This document shows positions 46,812-60,700 of a stretch of DNA of 64,000 nucleotides, piece by piece (the stretch's first letter is position 1; each line of letters opens with the position of its first letter). The notes below the pieces were generated by a model. It was not told the origin of the DNA. It ran no database searches and worked only from the letters and a program-made list of their open reading frames with translations. The stretch comes from Theristus sp. LFF4_11 (lineage: Eukaryota > Nematoda > Chromadorea > Monhysterida > Xyalidae), in contig JASANC010005087.1 in NCBI GenBank assembly GCA_030248135.1, forward strand, positions 147,989 to 211,988, in the 5' to 3' direction. A program made the translations under genes and the position numbers.

Positions 46812-48705
46812 CTACACGCCAGTGCTGGTCGCAAGGCAACTGGTGCTGCGCGACGTGTCCATTCGTCCCGGCTTCCACATCGGCGAGTCCCAGAACTGAC
46901 TGGACGTTCGCTTGTGGAAGCGTTTGCGTTGCAGGCGAAAGATCTCAGCGAGAGACAACGGTCGCATGGCACCGGCAAACAGGCGCTCGATGTCGGGCGG
47001 GTGATAGTGCTGGTGGATCAGCGCTGCCTTCAGCTGTGCACCTGCCGATGATGAGAGAATGGCGGTGTACGCAGCTTGCTCGATTGCAACCTGTTTCCTT
47101 GTGTCAATTGCCTGACGCTTAAGAGCGCCGAGTAGAACAGAACAGAGATGTATGATGGTGGCGATTTCGGCAGACAAGTGGCAGTTTGTTAAATTGTCCT
47201 GTTCTTCGTGACATGTTTCAAGTACTTGTTGTTCTACGATGAATTGATGTGGCGGCTTGGTGTGTGTCATGGCGTCACTTCTGCTGACCAAATGCTCAAA
47301 TGGCAGTTCAGGTATCCGGTCAGTCATTCGTGAGCCAGTCTTTTGGCATTCAAATGAAAATTCAACCGCGGAAAAATCCCGATACCGCGATACGGCGATC
47401 GTATGGTGAACCAACAAAGTACACAACTACAGTCGAACTCTAAATTATGGACAATCAGCTGATTGGTTGGTGGTTACGTTACGTCTGATGCATGTGTTCT
47501 ATGCAGGCGTTGCTGTCGAGGTGGCATGGCAACCAACCAGCTGACAGCCTATAATTTACAGTTGGACTGTGTTACAAAAAATGGCGAGCAAAAGCAGCGG
47601 CCGACCTTCGGCCCAGGCAGGCACCGGTTTCCTGGGCCGCTCCTCGTCGTCCGTCTCATCGCCACTGTTCAAATCGTGAATGTTGTAGTCGTCGTCATTG
47701 TTGCGCCGTCTCGCCTGTTTGTTCGCCTCTGCCTGGATCTGCTCTTGCGGCGTCGTCAGATCGAGCCCACTGGAGATAGTTTCAAAAAACTAATGGTCGT
47801 TTTTTAAAACTCTTTTTAAGGACGTTTTCATGCTGACGAATGCTGACGTGACGTGTCGTGTCGCATACGCACACGCCAGGGGGAACTGGACTTTATTATC
47901 GGCTTTTTAATCGGTTTCTCGGTTTTTTAATAGGTTTTTAATGTAAGAAGTTCGCTGAAGTTTAATGTGTTGCTGTTGATGAAGATTTTTCAAAAAATAG
48001 TGAGGTTCTTTATCCTCCGATGGTCACGCCTACTGACAGAATACAGCAATGCCAATGCACTACCACAGTCTAAATTAAAATGGTAGGAGGTCGCAAAAAT
48101 ATCACTAATTTGCTAGGTCTTCACCCTTTAACACTATAGAAAAACCTGAAGAATCCAAAAAACCACCGCAGATCACTCGCAAACCTCAGGTTCTTCTTGG
48201 ACGCATTCATGTTGTTGATGAACGTCTGCTTCAGCACCGCCGCTGGTGTTGTGGGCGCGGACGGCTGAGGCTTGACGATTGGCTGAGTCGGCTGGAAATG
48301 GGACAAATTGAGATTAGGGGGAAATTGCTGGTCGAGTATTCACTAGTGATGTCTTGGTCTGAACACACAGTACACTTACAGAAACACAATAATGCTGAAC
48401 AATCACAAACAAACAAACTGGCACACTACTTGTGCCTGTGTGTTGGTTTGTGCTTCTGCTTGAACATGATTGATTACACATCCAGTACATTGTCGTCTCA
48501 GACTGAGCATTTTTATGCTTGATAGACTTTTTCTTTCCAATAATTAATAGTTTCGACGCAAACACAACTGTGTGATTGGCCGGCAGCTACAGTTTGCAAA
48601 GAACCAACACCAAGAAAAACAAACCAGCGGCACTAGTTTCGGCTTTTTCGGTGGACTTTTCGCGGGCAACTGCTGTGGTTTCAGTGGGGATGCGCGTTGT
48701 GTCGT

Positions 48706-48756
<51 letters not shown>

Positions 48757-51700
48757 CAGCTGAACCAGACAAAACATAAACAATCAATCATTTTCATTTG
48801 GACACGCTTTTTTCCACGTGCTCACACATTTCCGAGTTTCCGACACACACAATTCAACAATTTTACAGCTTCATCATGTAAAATGCTTGCGGTTCGCTGT
48901 GGTTTTTTTACCACGTATGATTTGCAGAACTAATTTGCGGTAATAATGCTGCTAAGTCAACCCCGAGTTTTATAAACACTAGCCAATTGACCCGAGCGTA
49001 TGTGGCTTAATCAATCCCAAGCCTTTGTGAAGTGGCATTGACTTGGAAAGAAAAAACAGTAACGTTTACTGAATAATAACCCTGAAGAAAATTGACCTTG
49101 TGCTGCCGTGAAGTCGCCTACAATACAATATTTTTAATGTATTTAAATAAATAAAAAATGCGAAGTTTATGATTTTGCTATTTTTACCCGTTCACCCTAA
49201 CCGAAGGCAAGCCTTTTTGTAAGTGAAGTAAAATTGAATAAAAAAATATAAAAACTAACGTTTTTTAATTTACCCGTTTTAAAAAGCTAATGCTTTTTTA
49301 CCCGTTTACCTAAGCCAAGCCTTTTTTGTAAAGTGAAAATGCGAAGTTTATGATTCTGCCATTTTTTACCCGTTCACCCTAACCTAAGTCAAGCCTTTTT
49401 GTATGTAAAGTAAGATTGAATAAAAAACATAAAAATTAACGTTTTTTACAATTACCCGATTTAAAAAGCTAATGCTTCTTTTACCCGTTTACCTAAGCCA
49501 AGCCTTTTTTGCAAAGTGAAAATGCGAAGTTAATGATTTTGCTATTTTTACCCGTTCACCCTAACCTAAGTCAAATTTTTTTGTAAGTTAAGTAAGATTG
49601 AATAAAAAATATAAAAATCAACGTTTTTTCATAAAAAATACCCGTTTTAAAAAGCTAATGCTTCTTTTACCCGGTGACCCTAACATAAGCCAAGCCTTTT
49701 TTGTAAAGTGAACATGCATAGAAGAAACAAAAAAGTGACGTTTATAATTTCGTTTTGCAGTTTTGGTTCTTTTTACCCGTTCACCCCAACATGACCCAAA
49801 CATGTTGCAAAGTGAAAATGAATGGTAAATACCATTTCGACCCAATTAAAAAACTAACTTTTTTCAGAGACAGTTTTGTTACATCTTTCGCAGTCGCTCG
49901 TCAAGTTTTGAGCAGCAAAAATTGCCAGTTGCCCATCGTGCGTTACGTTGAAATTATCGCTCATAACCACGGAGTATCAATTTGAAAATGAAACATGGAG
50001 TATCAATTTCAATGAAATTTACTTGTTTTGAACCCAAAGTGCAACTTGCAATGCCGATGTCGATGTGCGTTTTGCAACCCGATTTTTAAAAACAAAAAAG
50101 TTCAAACTTTTTTCAAAGACGGTTTTGTTACATCTTTCCCAGTCGATCATCAAGTTTTGATCAGCCACGCTTCCATTTACCTATGCTGCGCTGAACTGTC
50201 TCTGTTGACCAAAGAGTATCATGATGACTGCAGCTATGAAGAGCGACGTTTTGAGAAAACAATCTCAACTGGTGTTAATAAAAAAATAGGTTAAGGAAAT
50301 TGAGATGGAGTTTTCTTAAGTAGCAAAAAAGGGCGCCAATTCAAATTGCAAAAAAATGCCACAGACACACAGACACTTTGTAAATTTAATAATATAGATT
50401 GTTGCTCTGCATTTCGGTCCGGCTAACAGAAGACTAGCACTAGCAATGCCGTCTGTGCACGTGCCATTGATTGAAATAAGCGAAATAACATTTGCAAAAA
50501 GGCTAACAGACAACGGACCACCCAAGAGCAACTGTCTGCCAACCAAACAGTCACCAATTTCTCGTGCTCCCTGCGTCGCTCCAGCTGTGCGATTCGATTC
50601 ATCTCCGCCTGTTCACGTGCCACCCGCTGTTCGTCTCGTTCGCGTTGTTTCGCGCGCAACTCCGCCAGTTTCCGGCGTTCCAATTCTTCGTCGGCCTGCA
50701 TTGCAATGCGAGCATTCGCCGTCGTTACTTTTTCTTTTATTATCTCGCAGGCTGCTCCATTTATATGCCATACGCAAGGCAGACCCCGCCTCAATCTACA
50801 TGCACAGCAATGCAAGCCTCACGTGCTCACCAACCAATCAGCCGATTGCCTGTTATTTTTGAGCTCGTCTGCGCAACAGTAATGTCTGCGCAGAGTGCAT
50901 GCATCATTTGCTCACCAACCAATCAGCTAATTGCACATGATATAGAAATAGACTGTCAACTCAACCTGGTCGGATTCGGAAGAAAATGGTCAACAACAAA
51001 AACTGAAAATCAGAAAAAACCATTCAAAAAAATAAAAGTGCCCCACCTTCTGAGCACTCGAATCGACCGCGGGTTGAGCCAGTTGGCTGGCGATTGGAGG
51101 GGGCGGAAGTGGCTGTTTTCGGTCGGGCCGTGGGCTCTTGAAGGGGCTTCTGAAACGTAAAAATAGAACTACCGCATGAACGAAAACCCGAACCCAAATT
51201 GCGCTCCAGTTCCGGGACTCTACCATGTTTATCATGTTTTTTCAAGTTCTGCGACACAACAACGCACGCACAGACAAGTAAACAACACCATGCTTGATGC
51301 GGCAATTCAAAATTGGTGCACTTGCGGGCGTGACCACCAGATGTGAAGAGACTTATTGTCAAATTTTGAATTGTCGCATCAAACATGAAACGAATTTCCT
51401 TTGCACGCCAGCAGACGGCAAACGCATATCGCGTCGCAGAGGCAGAACCAAACCAGAATTTCAAAAACAACACCACCCCATTCGCCTGATGAATACCTAA
51501 CCTACCCAACCGGATCAGTTACTTACTACTGAACTACTCACTTACCGAATGACCCCAGCGGCGTACTTCTGCTCGATCATCTTCGTCTCCGCCTCCATTT
51601 TCTCTTGCAGTTTCCTCCGTTGCTCTTCCTTCTCGCGTTCTTTTTCCTCTTGCAACTGGCGAACACGATTGGCGCGCGATTCGTTCTTCCTGAAGCACAC

Positions 51701-54700
51701 AACAAGCGTTCTATTGTCGTTTTATTCGAACGTGTCAGAACGAAATGACGCCATTTGCTGTGGAATAAAACCCCCGCAATTTGTCAAGCACAGGCGAACA
51801 GAATTAATTTTTTGTTGTTGTTGTTGTGATTTTTAGGCGATGTTTTTAGCCAGGGCTAACCCAGAGAAGCGTACAGAACGCTATTGAGTAGGGCGCCCAT
51901 CGAGTTTTCTCTGTCATTAAGTGCCTATACACCCCTCGGCGGGGCTCGATCCCCCGAGCGCACAGACAGTGGCATAAACGCACTACCACCAGACCACGAG
52001 GGTTTGGCTTGTCGTATCGATCCAGACATTGACCACCGTTGCTGTTGCTCCCGCAGGAGATGCCAATTTGTCGGTGCAATTATTTGTAATTCTCAGTGCA
52101 TTCAAATTCTTGCCCTCAAGCCGATATTCAAATTCAAATATTCAATTTCCGACAAACTTACTTTACAGGGAAAAATAACGGACACAATATACCGTATTAC
52201 CTCTATTAAACCCCCCCCCCCAAAATAAACCTCCACCCCCTCGACAAGTTTTCAAATAATCCCCCCCCCCAAAAATAATCCCCCATGGGGGATTATTGAA
52301 ACCTGTTTGAAACACATACCCAGCGAATTCAGTGGCTGGTTGCAGTGAAAATGATGAAATTGTGCTACCAAAGGCCCCAAATGGATGAGTTAATGGTAAT
52401 TTCATTACAAAAGGCTGTTGTAAAAGGAAATTTCTATGTAGAGTAGAAGTTTCTGCGACTTCCTTCCTGCCATGGAAGGTATTTTTGTCATTTTGTCCAC
52501 TCCAAAAAATGGGTTCCAAACAAACCCCCCCAAAAAAAAAAAACCCCCCACCCCAAAACCCCACCCCCGGGGGTGGAAGATTGTAGAGGTAATACGGTAA
52601 CTGGTTATTATATAAATAAAGCGGTTAAAAAAGTCGGTTCACGTATTTTTTGCATGAGAAAAAAATCAGCCGAAAGCTGATAGTTCGGGTTGCTGCGCGT
52701 GCGTTCCATCCAGAGCACATGACGTCATTTCGGTCTGACACGTTCAACAACAACACAACTACACTACAACCATGCTGGTCACTTCACCTCGCACAAAACG
52801 CGTGTACGCACGCTGATTGGTTGTCGCGTGGTGTTGTGAAACAACAAATCAATGCGAACACAACAATTCATAAAGGAAACAAAAAATTGAAGAAAAAACA
52901 AAATTCAAAACGAACTGCTTCGCCTCGGTCATTCGCTGGTGCAGGATGTTCTGACGTTTGCTGTCCGCTTGCTGATGTTTCGCCTCGATTTGTTCGGCCA
53001 GCTTTTGTGCATTGGTCGTCTGAGAAATTACATTTTTTTAAATTCGGTTTCGAAATAATTTTTTTTCTAATTATCTAACATTTAAGACTGTCAATTTCCT
53101 CTATTGCCCGTTCGAAAACCAGTTCAAAATAAGTCGAACTGTAGAACACACACAATTTGTTCCTTCCGGCACGTTGATTGGCTGAGCTGGTTTGACCAAT
53201 CAGTGGGCAAAATTCATATGCAGCCAAACAACCGACTGTCCATACCATGACTTACAGTTTTGCTGTAAGAAAAACGAAACAAAAACATTTTTCGCACCAG
53301 TTTTTTCTTGTTGTTGTTTGGCGAATAATGATGGATCGCTTTTTTGACGGCCGAGCTGACTGGATTGTAAAGCTTCGCAATGGTTCCACCGAATGGCTTT
53401 TTCGCCTGAATAGTGAGCACAAAGAATCAACTCCAGTCTAGAGACGCGTTAACGGAACTTTCAAATCGCCACGATAAACAAACGTTATTTGATATGAAAA
53501 GAAAATTGGCAGTTAAATAGAGTAAATGAAAGCATTGTGAAGTGTCCAGCAGAAAAAAGTTTCAATGCGAACCTTTTCAGCTGCCACCGGTTGATCTTGA
53601 CGCGACGGCGTTGTGCACAGTTTTTGGTTTCTCGACGCAGGAATCTGAATTAAAAAAACATAGTTTCCGTTTAAGATTCTGGGTTTACTTTCAGCATTGA
53701 TGGGTCTCAACACGATCTTACTGCTGACGAGCCTGATCGTCAAGAAAGTTTTTTTTCGTTTCTATCATTGCATAATCAAATAATCAATCAATAAACCAAC
53801 AAATCAGAGAGAAAAAAACGTTTCCCAAATTTCCAAACGAACCCTAGACTGCGTTTTCGCCGCGCTCTGTTTCATGGTGCTGAGGAACAACGTTTTCTGG
53901 CTGAAACCGACGTGTAAAGTGCAATGTAAAACAAAGACGAATAAATGCAAGCAAGCAGCAGTAAACCTAAGTTCCTGAAACAACAAACAAGAAACTCAAG
54001 AGTTCATAAACTCAAAAATAAACAATAAACTCAAGTGTCAAACTCATTTGCCAAATTCCCTAACACAAAAAGCAGTCCCAGTCCGAACCGTTTGGTAGCC
54101 GTCGCGCTCACTGCATCTGAGCCGGTATTGTTGTTGTTGTCTGGCGGCAAATCAGGGGTGACCGTTCTGGGCGGTGCGGTCGGCTCAGTGACCGTTCCCG
54201 TTGGTGCGACTGCCGGTGCGACCGTTGTCGTCGTCTGTGCCCGACTGGCGCGCTTCTTTGCTGGCGGTGGTGAGACGGCCTCAAGCGAACGATTATTCGA
54301 ATTTCGATAAAAAGACGTTTCTTTTAATTCATTGAGTTTTTATCTTTTCGATCAAAGGAGTCGCCCGCGCCACTGTGCGCCACACACACACACACACACA
54401 CACAGCGTATGTGGGACACGCTGCAGTCGTCGTATCTGGACACGTCGCTTAAACAAACACACAGGCTTATTGCAGTCGCTTAAACAAACACACACGCTTG
54501 CTGGTTGGTGTTTGTTTCACTGTTCAAAGTTAAAAAAACCACACACCGGTTGTTCATCGACCGCCCGGAGCGCACTGGCCCGTTTCGTGGCCCGCCGCGT
54601 TTTCGTGCGGTTCGCGGGCGCGGGCTGCTCCGGATCGGGCGGCACCGTCGTCGCCATCGACTTCGTGCCAAGAGTCGTGCCTGATTCAGGGACGCTCGCG

Positions 54701-57700
54701 GCAGCTGCTGCTGTTTCAACGTCATCATCAATCTGGCTCAGTGTCAACGCGGCGGCGACCTAGCCGAGAAGAAAAAAGGTGAATTAGTGGAGTTTAGTGT
54801 GGTTTAGTGAAGCTGAGTTTGGTATGGTCTGTCCTGTCTCCACGACGGGGCAAAATGTGGGTGCGTGCGCCTGTCAGAAACAGAGAACCTATTAGGATAA
54901 CTTGCGCATCCACCCGCCAACCACAAAACAACAACACCAACAACAACAACACACCTTCATACTGACACGGGTCGCGGGTCTACCGGGCAGCGCGGGGCGA
55001 TGCTGTTGAAGCCCGGAGGAGCGGCGAGTCGACTTGCGCACTCTGCCGGCGGCGCCCGTGCGCTTGCGCAGCTGGTCACCTGCGAACGGCGAACGAGAAA
55101 AATAAGAAATGAAAATGGGAAAAAATGAAATTACGGACGGGTTGGAATGGATCAATGGAATCATTCAATATCTTGTGTTTTGATGAAATTTGGTAAATGC
55201 TTTCTCTCACTTGTGTCGTTTCTTTTAGTTTTGCAACTCAATTCGTCTGCACACGTAGAACAACGTTGCATGCTTGTCACGGCCCCCTTCAAACTCAAAA
55301 TCGTCTCAATGTGACTTTTGTCGTTCGTAACTCGGATCGCGGATCACCGCAGAAATTTTGAATTGCCGCGTCAAGCATGAAACGGATTTTCTGTGCGCGC
55401 CCTCCTGTCGCAGAACAAAATGACAACAATACTGATTATGTTTCGAGGGCTGCACTGAAATTAGGTCGAATACCACATGGAATCAAAATCGGGAGCTCAA
55501 CCACGCTGTGCGAAGAAAGGTTGAACAAGCCGCACCATTTTTACTCTGCACCATGCGAATCTCAACACAAAAACTCTAAAAACAGTATTCAGACCAGAAT
55601 TTTACCGTGTCCAACCACCGGGGGTGGCAAAGCGGTCGCCGCCGGCGACTGCGGCAGCGACACGTCAGTGCAATCGAACAGTGACGCTGTGGACTGCTCG
55701 CGAATTCTGCACAAAAAAACTAGTGTATCGTTTCTTTTTGAGCTTACAGTCGAACTTTAAATGGGGAGAATCAGCTGATTGATTGAGATTACGGTATGCA
55801 GGTTTTCTGTGCAGAAATTGTCGTTAGGGTGGAGTTTGGTTGACACAGAAAGCACGCATACCGTAATCCCAACCAATCAGCTGATTCCCCTAATTTAAAG
55901 TTCGACTGTAGAACGAACACCAAACGCTGGTTCGCGGGTCCAGAACACCCATTACGCGCGTCCTAAATCGAAGGTACCAAACTCGGAGGGGGGCGAGTCC
56001 TGCTTTTCGCAAACCAAATAAAATGGACGGATGGCGAACGGGACAACTGGATTTGAAAAAAATTTCAATTTTCAAATTTCCCGGCCCAAAAACAAACCTC
56101 GAGCGCGTCGCCGGCCGCGAGCGTGTCGGCTTGACCGGCGGCACCGTCTCGCCATCGTGAACGCACAAAGCACTGAAGATTTGACAACACAAAATAAAAA
56201 AAAGCAAGAACCGTAAGGAGAAGGCATCACTGTCGAAAGAAGAGACGTGCCGGCCGTCTGTGCCACCAGCAGCAGTGCATGTGCCTCGTGCGTCGACGTG
56301 CGCGGCTCGCCCGTTGGCGGCGTGCAGTGCGCTCGGGTCGACGGCGACGCCAGGTGGCTGTCGGGTGAACGTGCGCGCGGCAGCAGGCTTCCATGGCGGC
56401 ACCAGCGGCTTCTGCAGTGTTACGGTCGCGTCGGCTGGGGCACGCTGGAAATGACAGCGGACGGCAACAATGTGCGATGACAAGAAACTGGCGAACCGCC
56501 GCATCTCTGGCGCTCAGTTTTATAAAACGCTTGGTGGTTCACTTTGACGCAGGAATATGAAAATGCCCAAGTCCGGCCCTCACTCGGTCGTAGGTCTCAG
56601 GGACTCCGGGTCACTAATTTTGAATCGCCGCGTCAAACTCTGTTCTTATCTATGCGCGCATTGATTCGCAGTACCAGAACAGCAGTAACGGTGAAAATCC
56701 CACCGTGACACCTGAAAGCAAGTCACCAAACCTCATTCTCCGTTTCCCCCTCATCACTGGACGTATCGGAAACGGTCTCAGTCTCAACGTCCGCGCTGGC
56801 TGTTTGCTGTGCGACACGCGAGGCCGCGCGGGACGCGGGTCGACTGCGTGTCACTGCCGCGGGCTTGGCGGGCGGCGGGTCGCGGGTGGCCCGGCGGGTG
56901 CCCGTTCTCGTCGAGGGACGCTGCAGAGAAAATATGTGAGTGTTGCATTGGAATCGTGCCTTCCGTCGTTTGGCTCCCCGCCAAGTGTGGTCAGTTGGAA
57001 AGTGCATATTGTTTGAAAAGTGAAACGTTTTACGCCAGGGTGTGCCAAAAGTTAGTCTGGGACAGATAATCGAAATGTGAGCTTTCTACAAACAGACAGT
57101 CAGGTGTCGACATTGAAGCTTCGGTCAAAAGATGAACTTTGCGTAATTTTATCAAGGTCTAAATTATGATTTTCCCTGGAGTAAAACTATTCACGTTTTA
57201 AACAATATCAACTTTTATGAAACTGACCAAAGAGAACAAGCACAGATTCACTCGTTTCTATCCTGTCCCGCGGATCTCCACACCTGGAGGTAGGGATGGA
57301 TCCGGCAAATTTGCCGGAATCCGGGCCGGATCCGGCAAAAGTCCATTCCGGCCGGGCCGGATCCGGCAAAAATTGCCGGAATCGGACCGGAATGGCCTTT
57401 TATGTCTAAAAAACATCTACGCACATTTCGTCGCTTCTTCATCACATTTTCAGCATAAAACAGCCCAGACACAGAAACAAAGTCAGCAAGACACAGCACG
57501 TGAACCAACCAAAAATTACAACAACAATTGACAAAATTCACATCGCATAGGGATAATCAAGTGCTGGCAACACTCCATTCAGTAACATGACCTTTTCGGC
57601 GTTCTGAGTTGACAGACGAGATCAGCTGTACACAAACACCTGCCTGGCTTCAGAGAACATTCGTTCGCTTGCCACGCTTGTTGGTAGCGGTGCCAGGTAT

Positions 57701-60700
57701 CTGCGCGCGATTGTCGATAGATTGGGGTATTTAGACAAGTTCAGCCGCCAAAAGTCTAGCATTAGATCACTTTTGTCCGGTTCGTCGATAAAATCATCCG
57801 ACTCGTACATATTCATTTCGCCGCGCAGTTCGTCTTCAAGACTGGATTCGCCTGACGGGTTGCGCGGTCGCGCAGCGTGAAACTCGATGCCTCCGTAGAG
57901 GCCAGTCGATTTCTTTTTTGGTTCGGGCTCGCGTTCACTTTCGTCATCGTCGTTGTTCGCGATCTCGGATGTATCGTCGCAGTTTGTGGGCGTCTCCGAT
58001 CGTTTCAAGATTTTCTTTGCAATGTGAAGTAGTTCACAACGAATCGCGCCTTCATTTTCGAAGACGACTGCAGTATTCTTGAATCGCGGATCAACGTACG
58101 TGGCCATGATGTTGGATTCGTTGTGCAAAAGCGCACGGAAGCGTGTGTCGATGCTGGTCAGCAGCGTTTCTTTCGTCGTACCAATGCCACTCGCATCGAC
58201 TTGTTCGATGCGCTGCTTCAGTGCGCAAACGGCGGGCAACACCATTGAAATGGATTCGTCGTCTCGTGGATTTGTCGTTGGGGGGTTTATCGGGTTTTAG
58301 GGGATCATGGCACCTCCGCACACCCACGGTAACACACGTCGTTAAAATCGCTGGTGTTCTGGGGTTCACAAAAAAGCAACTGTTTGACAGCTAACTGAAT
58401 ATGACCAACGAAGATGGCTGATTTCAAAAAAACCTGCTATTGTTCATCAACAACGTCGGCCAAAAGCTGGCAGCCACGTTTTTTAAAGTGGACGATGCTG
58501 CACATAAGTTTACCACTCAAGACAAAAGCAGTGAACCATTTACCATTGAACAGAACACTAAACTAAAGAAACGCTCACTGGTCACATGTCAAATGCACAA
58601 CAACAAAACCAACAAAGCACCGAAGAAACAAATTTGTCAAACCGTTGAACAGCTCTGAAACGGAGGAATCAACTGCTTAAGATAGGCTTTTTCACAATAC
58701 CGACCCTCCTTAGGCACAATTTCAAAAAAGTTTTCAAATTCAGTCAAATTTAAAACCAATCGAACCGCCTTGATGCCCTGAGTTCGAAAATCATATTTTT
58801 ATCTTAATCCAAGGTTTCTTTATGTTTCAAAATTGGGAAAAACCTAATTTTCGACCCCCTTGTACTAAAACTGCTCTAGCTCGCTTCTGCTTGAAGCTAT
58901 TAACAAAAATCAAACACCAATCAATTCCCCTTGTGTTTGCGCACATTTTTCGCTGTTATACTATAGGTTGAAAATGTTTTTTCATGCTTTGTATTTTTAA
59001 AAAACTGCAGAGGTTGGTGGTTTTTTACGTTTTTCGGTACTTTAGAAACGTTTGTGGGGTATAGTTTCTAGGTAATTCTGAAAGATCTGCGAAAAATGTA
59101 TATACATATAAAATTTCAGCTTCATAAAGCGTCGCCGGGACTCACACGATACAAAACAAAATGGCTTGTCGCATGCGTTTTTGGTCAATATGCCGCATGC
59201 AGGGTGTTTCCTCCCACCCCCCAAATTTTTTGGGGCCACCTCAGGTGCTGCAACCGTGACTAAAGATGGGTTTTCGGGTACGCTGAGTTCAAAAATCTTA
59301 TTTAGAATTTTGCCCGATGTTTCTACTGTGCCCTAAACGCGTATGCCATGGGGATCAGGAGGGAAATTTCCTTAAAAATTAAATTTAAATAAAAAGCGCG
59401 TCACAAGACACCTGAAATCCTGTTACAATTACAAATCAAGGTCGCTGAGTCTGCATATAATGTTTATTTTGCTATACGGATTACTCCGCACCCTAAAAAC
59501 GGCCTCTATGGGGACGGAAAGGGAAAAAACTGGAAAAAATCGGAAACTAATCAAAAAATATACGAAAAACTGTGCCGTAAATACAAATCGAGATTGCTGA
59601 GTCTGAATATGATGTTTATTTTGTTATACGGATTACTCCGCACCCTAAAAACGGCCTCTATGGGGACGGAAAGGGAAAAATTTGAAAAAATCGGAAACTA
59701 GTCAAGAAATATATGAAAACTGTGCCGTAAATGCAAATCGAGGTTGCTGAGTCTGAATATGATGTTTATATTGCTATACGGATTACTCCGCACCCTAAAA
59801 GCAGCTTCTATGGGGACAGAAAGGGAAAAAATAAAAAAAAATCGGAAACTGGTCAAAAAAATCTGGAAACTATGCCGTAAATACAAATTGAGGTCGCTGA
59901 GTCCGAATATAATGCTTATTTGGCCATACGGATTACCCCGCACCCTAAAAACGGTCTCTATAGGGACGAAAAAGGATAAATCTGAAAAAAATCGGAAACT
60001 AGTCAAAAAATCTGAAAACTGTGCCATAAATAGAAATCAAGGTCGCTCAGTCCGAATTTGCTGTTCATTTTGGCATGCGGATTGCTCCGCACTCTAAAAA
60101 TAGTTTTTACAGGGATGAAAATGAAGAAAATTGAAAAAATCCGGAAACTAGCCAAAAAAATCTGAATCAATGTCGCTGAGTCCGAATATGATGTATATTT
60201 TGCTATACGGATTCTTTTGACTAGTTTCCGATTTTCTTCAGATTTCTCGCTTTTCGTCCCTATAGAAGCTGTTTTTAGGGTGCGTAGTAAACCGTAAGGC
60301 AAAATAAAAACATCATATTCAAACTCAGCGATCTCGGTTTGTGTTTGTGGCATAGTTTTCTGATTTTTTAACTAGTTTCGATTATTTTTTAACTTTTCCC
60401 TTTTCGTCCCAATAGAGGCCGTTTTTAGAGTGCGAAATAATTCATATGGCAAAATAAACATTATATTCGAACTCAGCGACTTTGGTTTGTATTTACGGTA
60501 CAGTTTCAAATTTTTTTGACTAGTTTCCGATTTTTTTAATTTTTTTCCTTTTCTGTCCCCATAGAAGCTGCTTTTAGGGTGCGGAGTAATCCGTATAACA
60601 AAATAAACATCATATTCAGACTCAGCAACCTCGATTTGTATTTACGGCACAGTTTTCATTTATTTTTTGATTAGTTTCCGATTTTTTCCAGTTTTTTCCT

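Noticed and set aside
58440..58658. 72-codon frame on the + strand inside the hAT element
   Set aside because: No recognisable family, opposite to the transposase, and in a decayed element.
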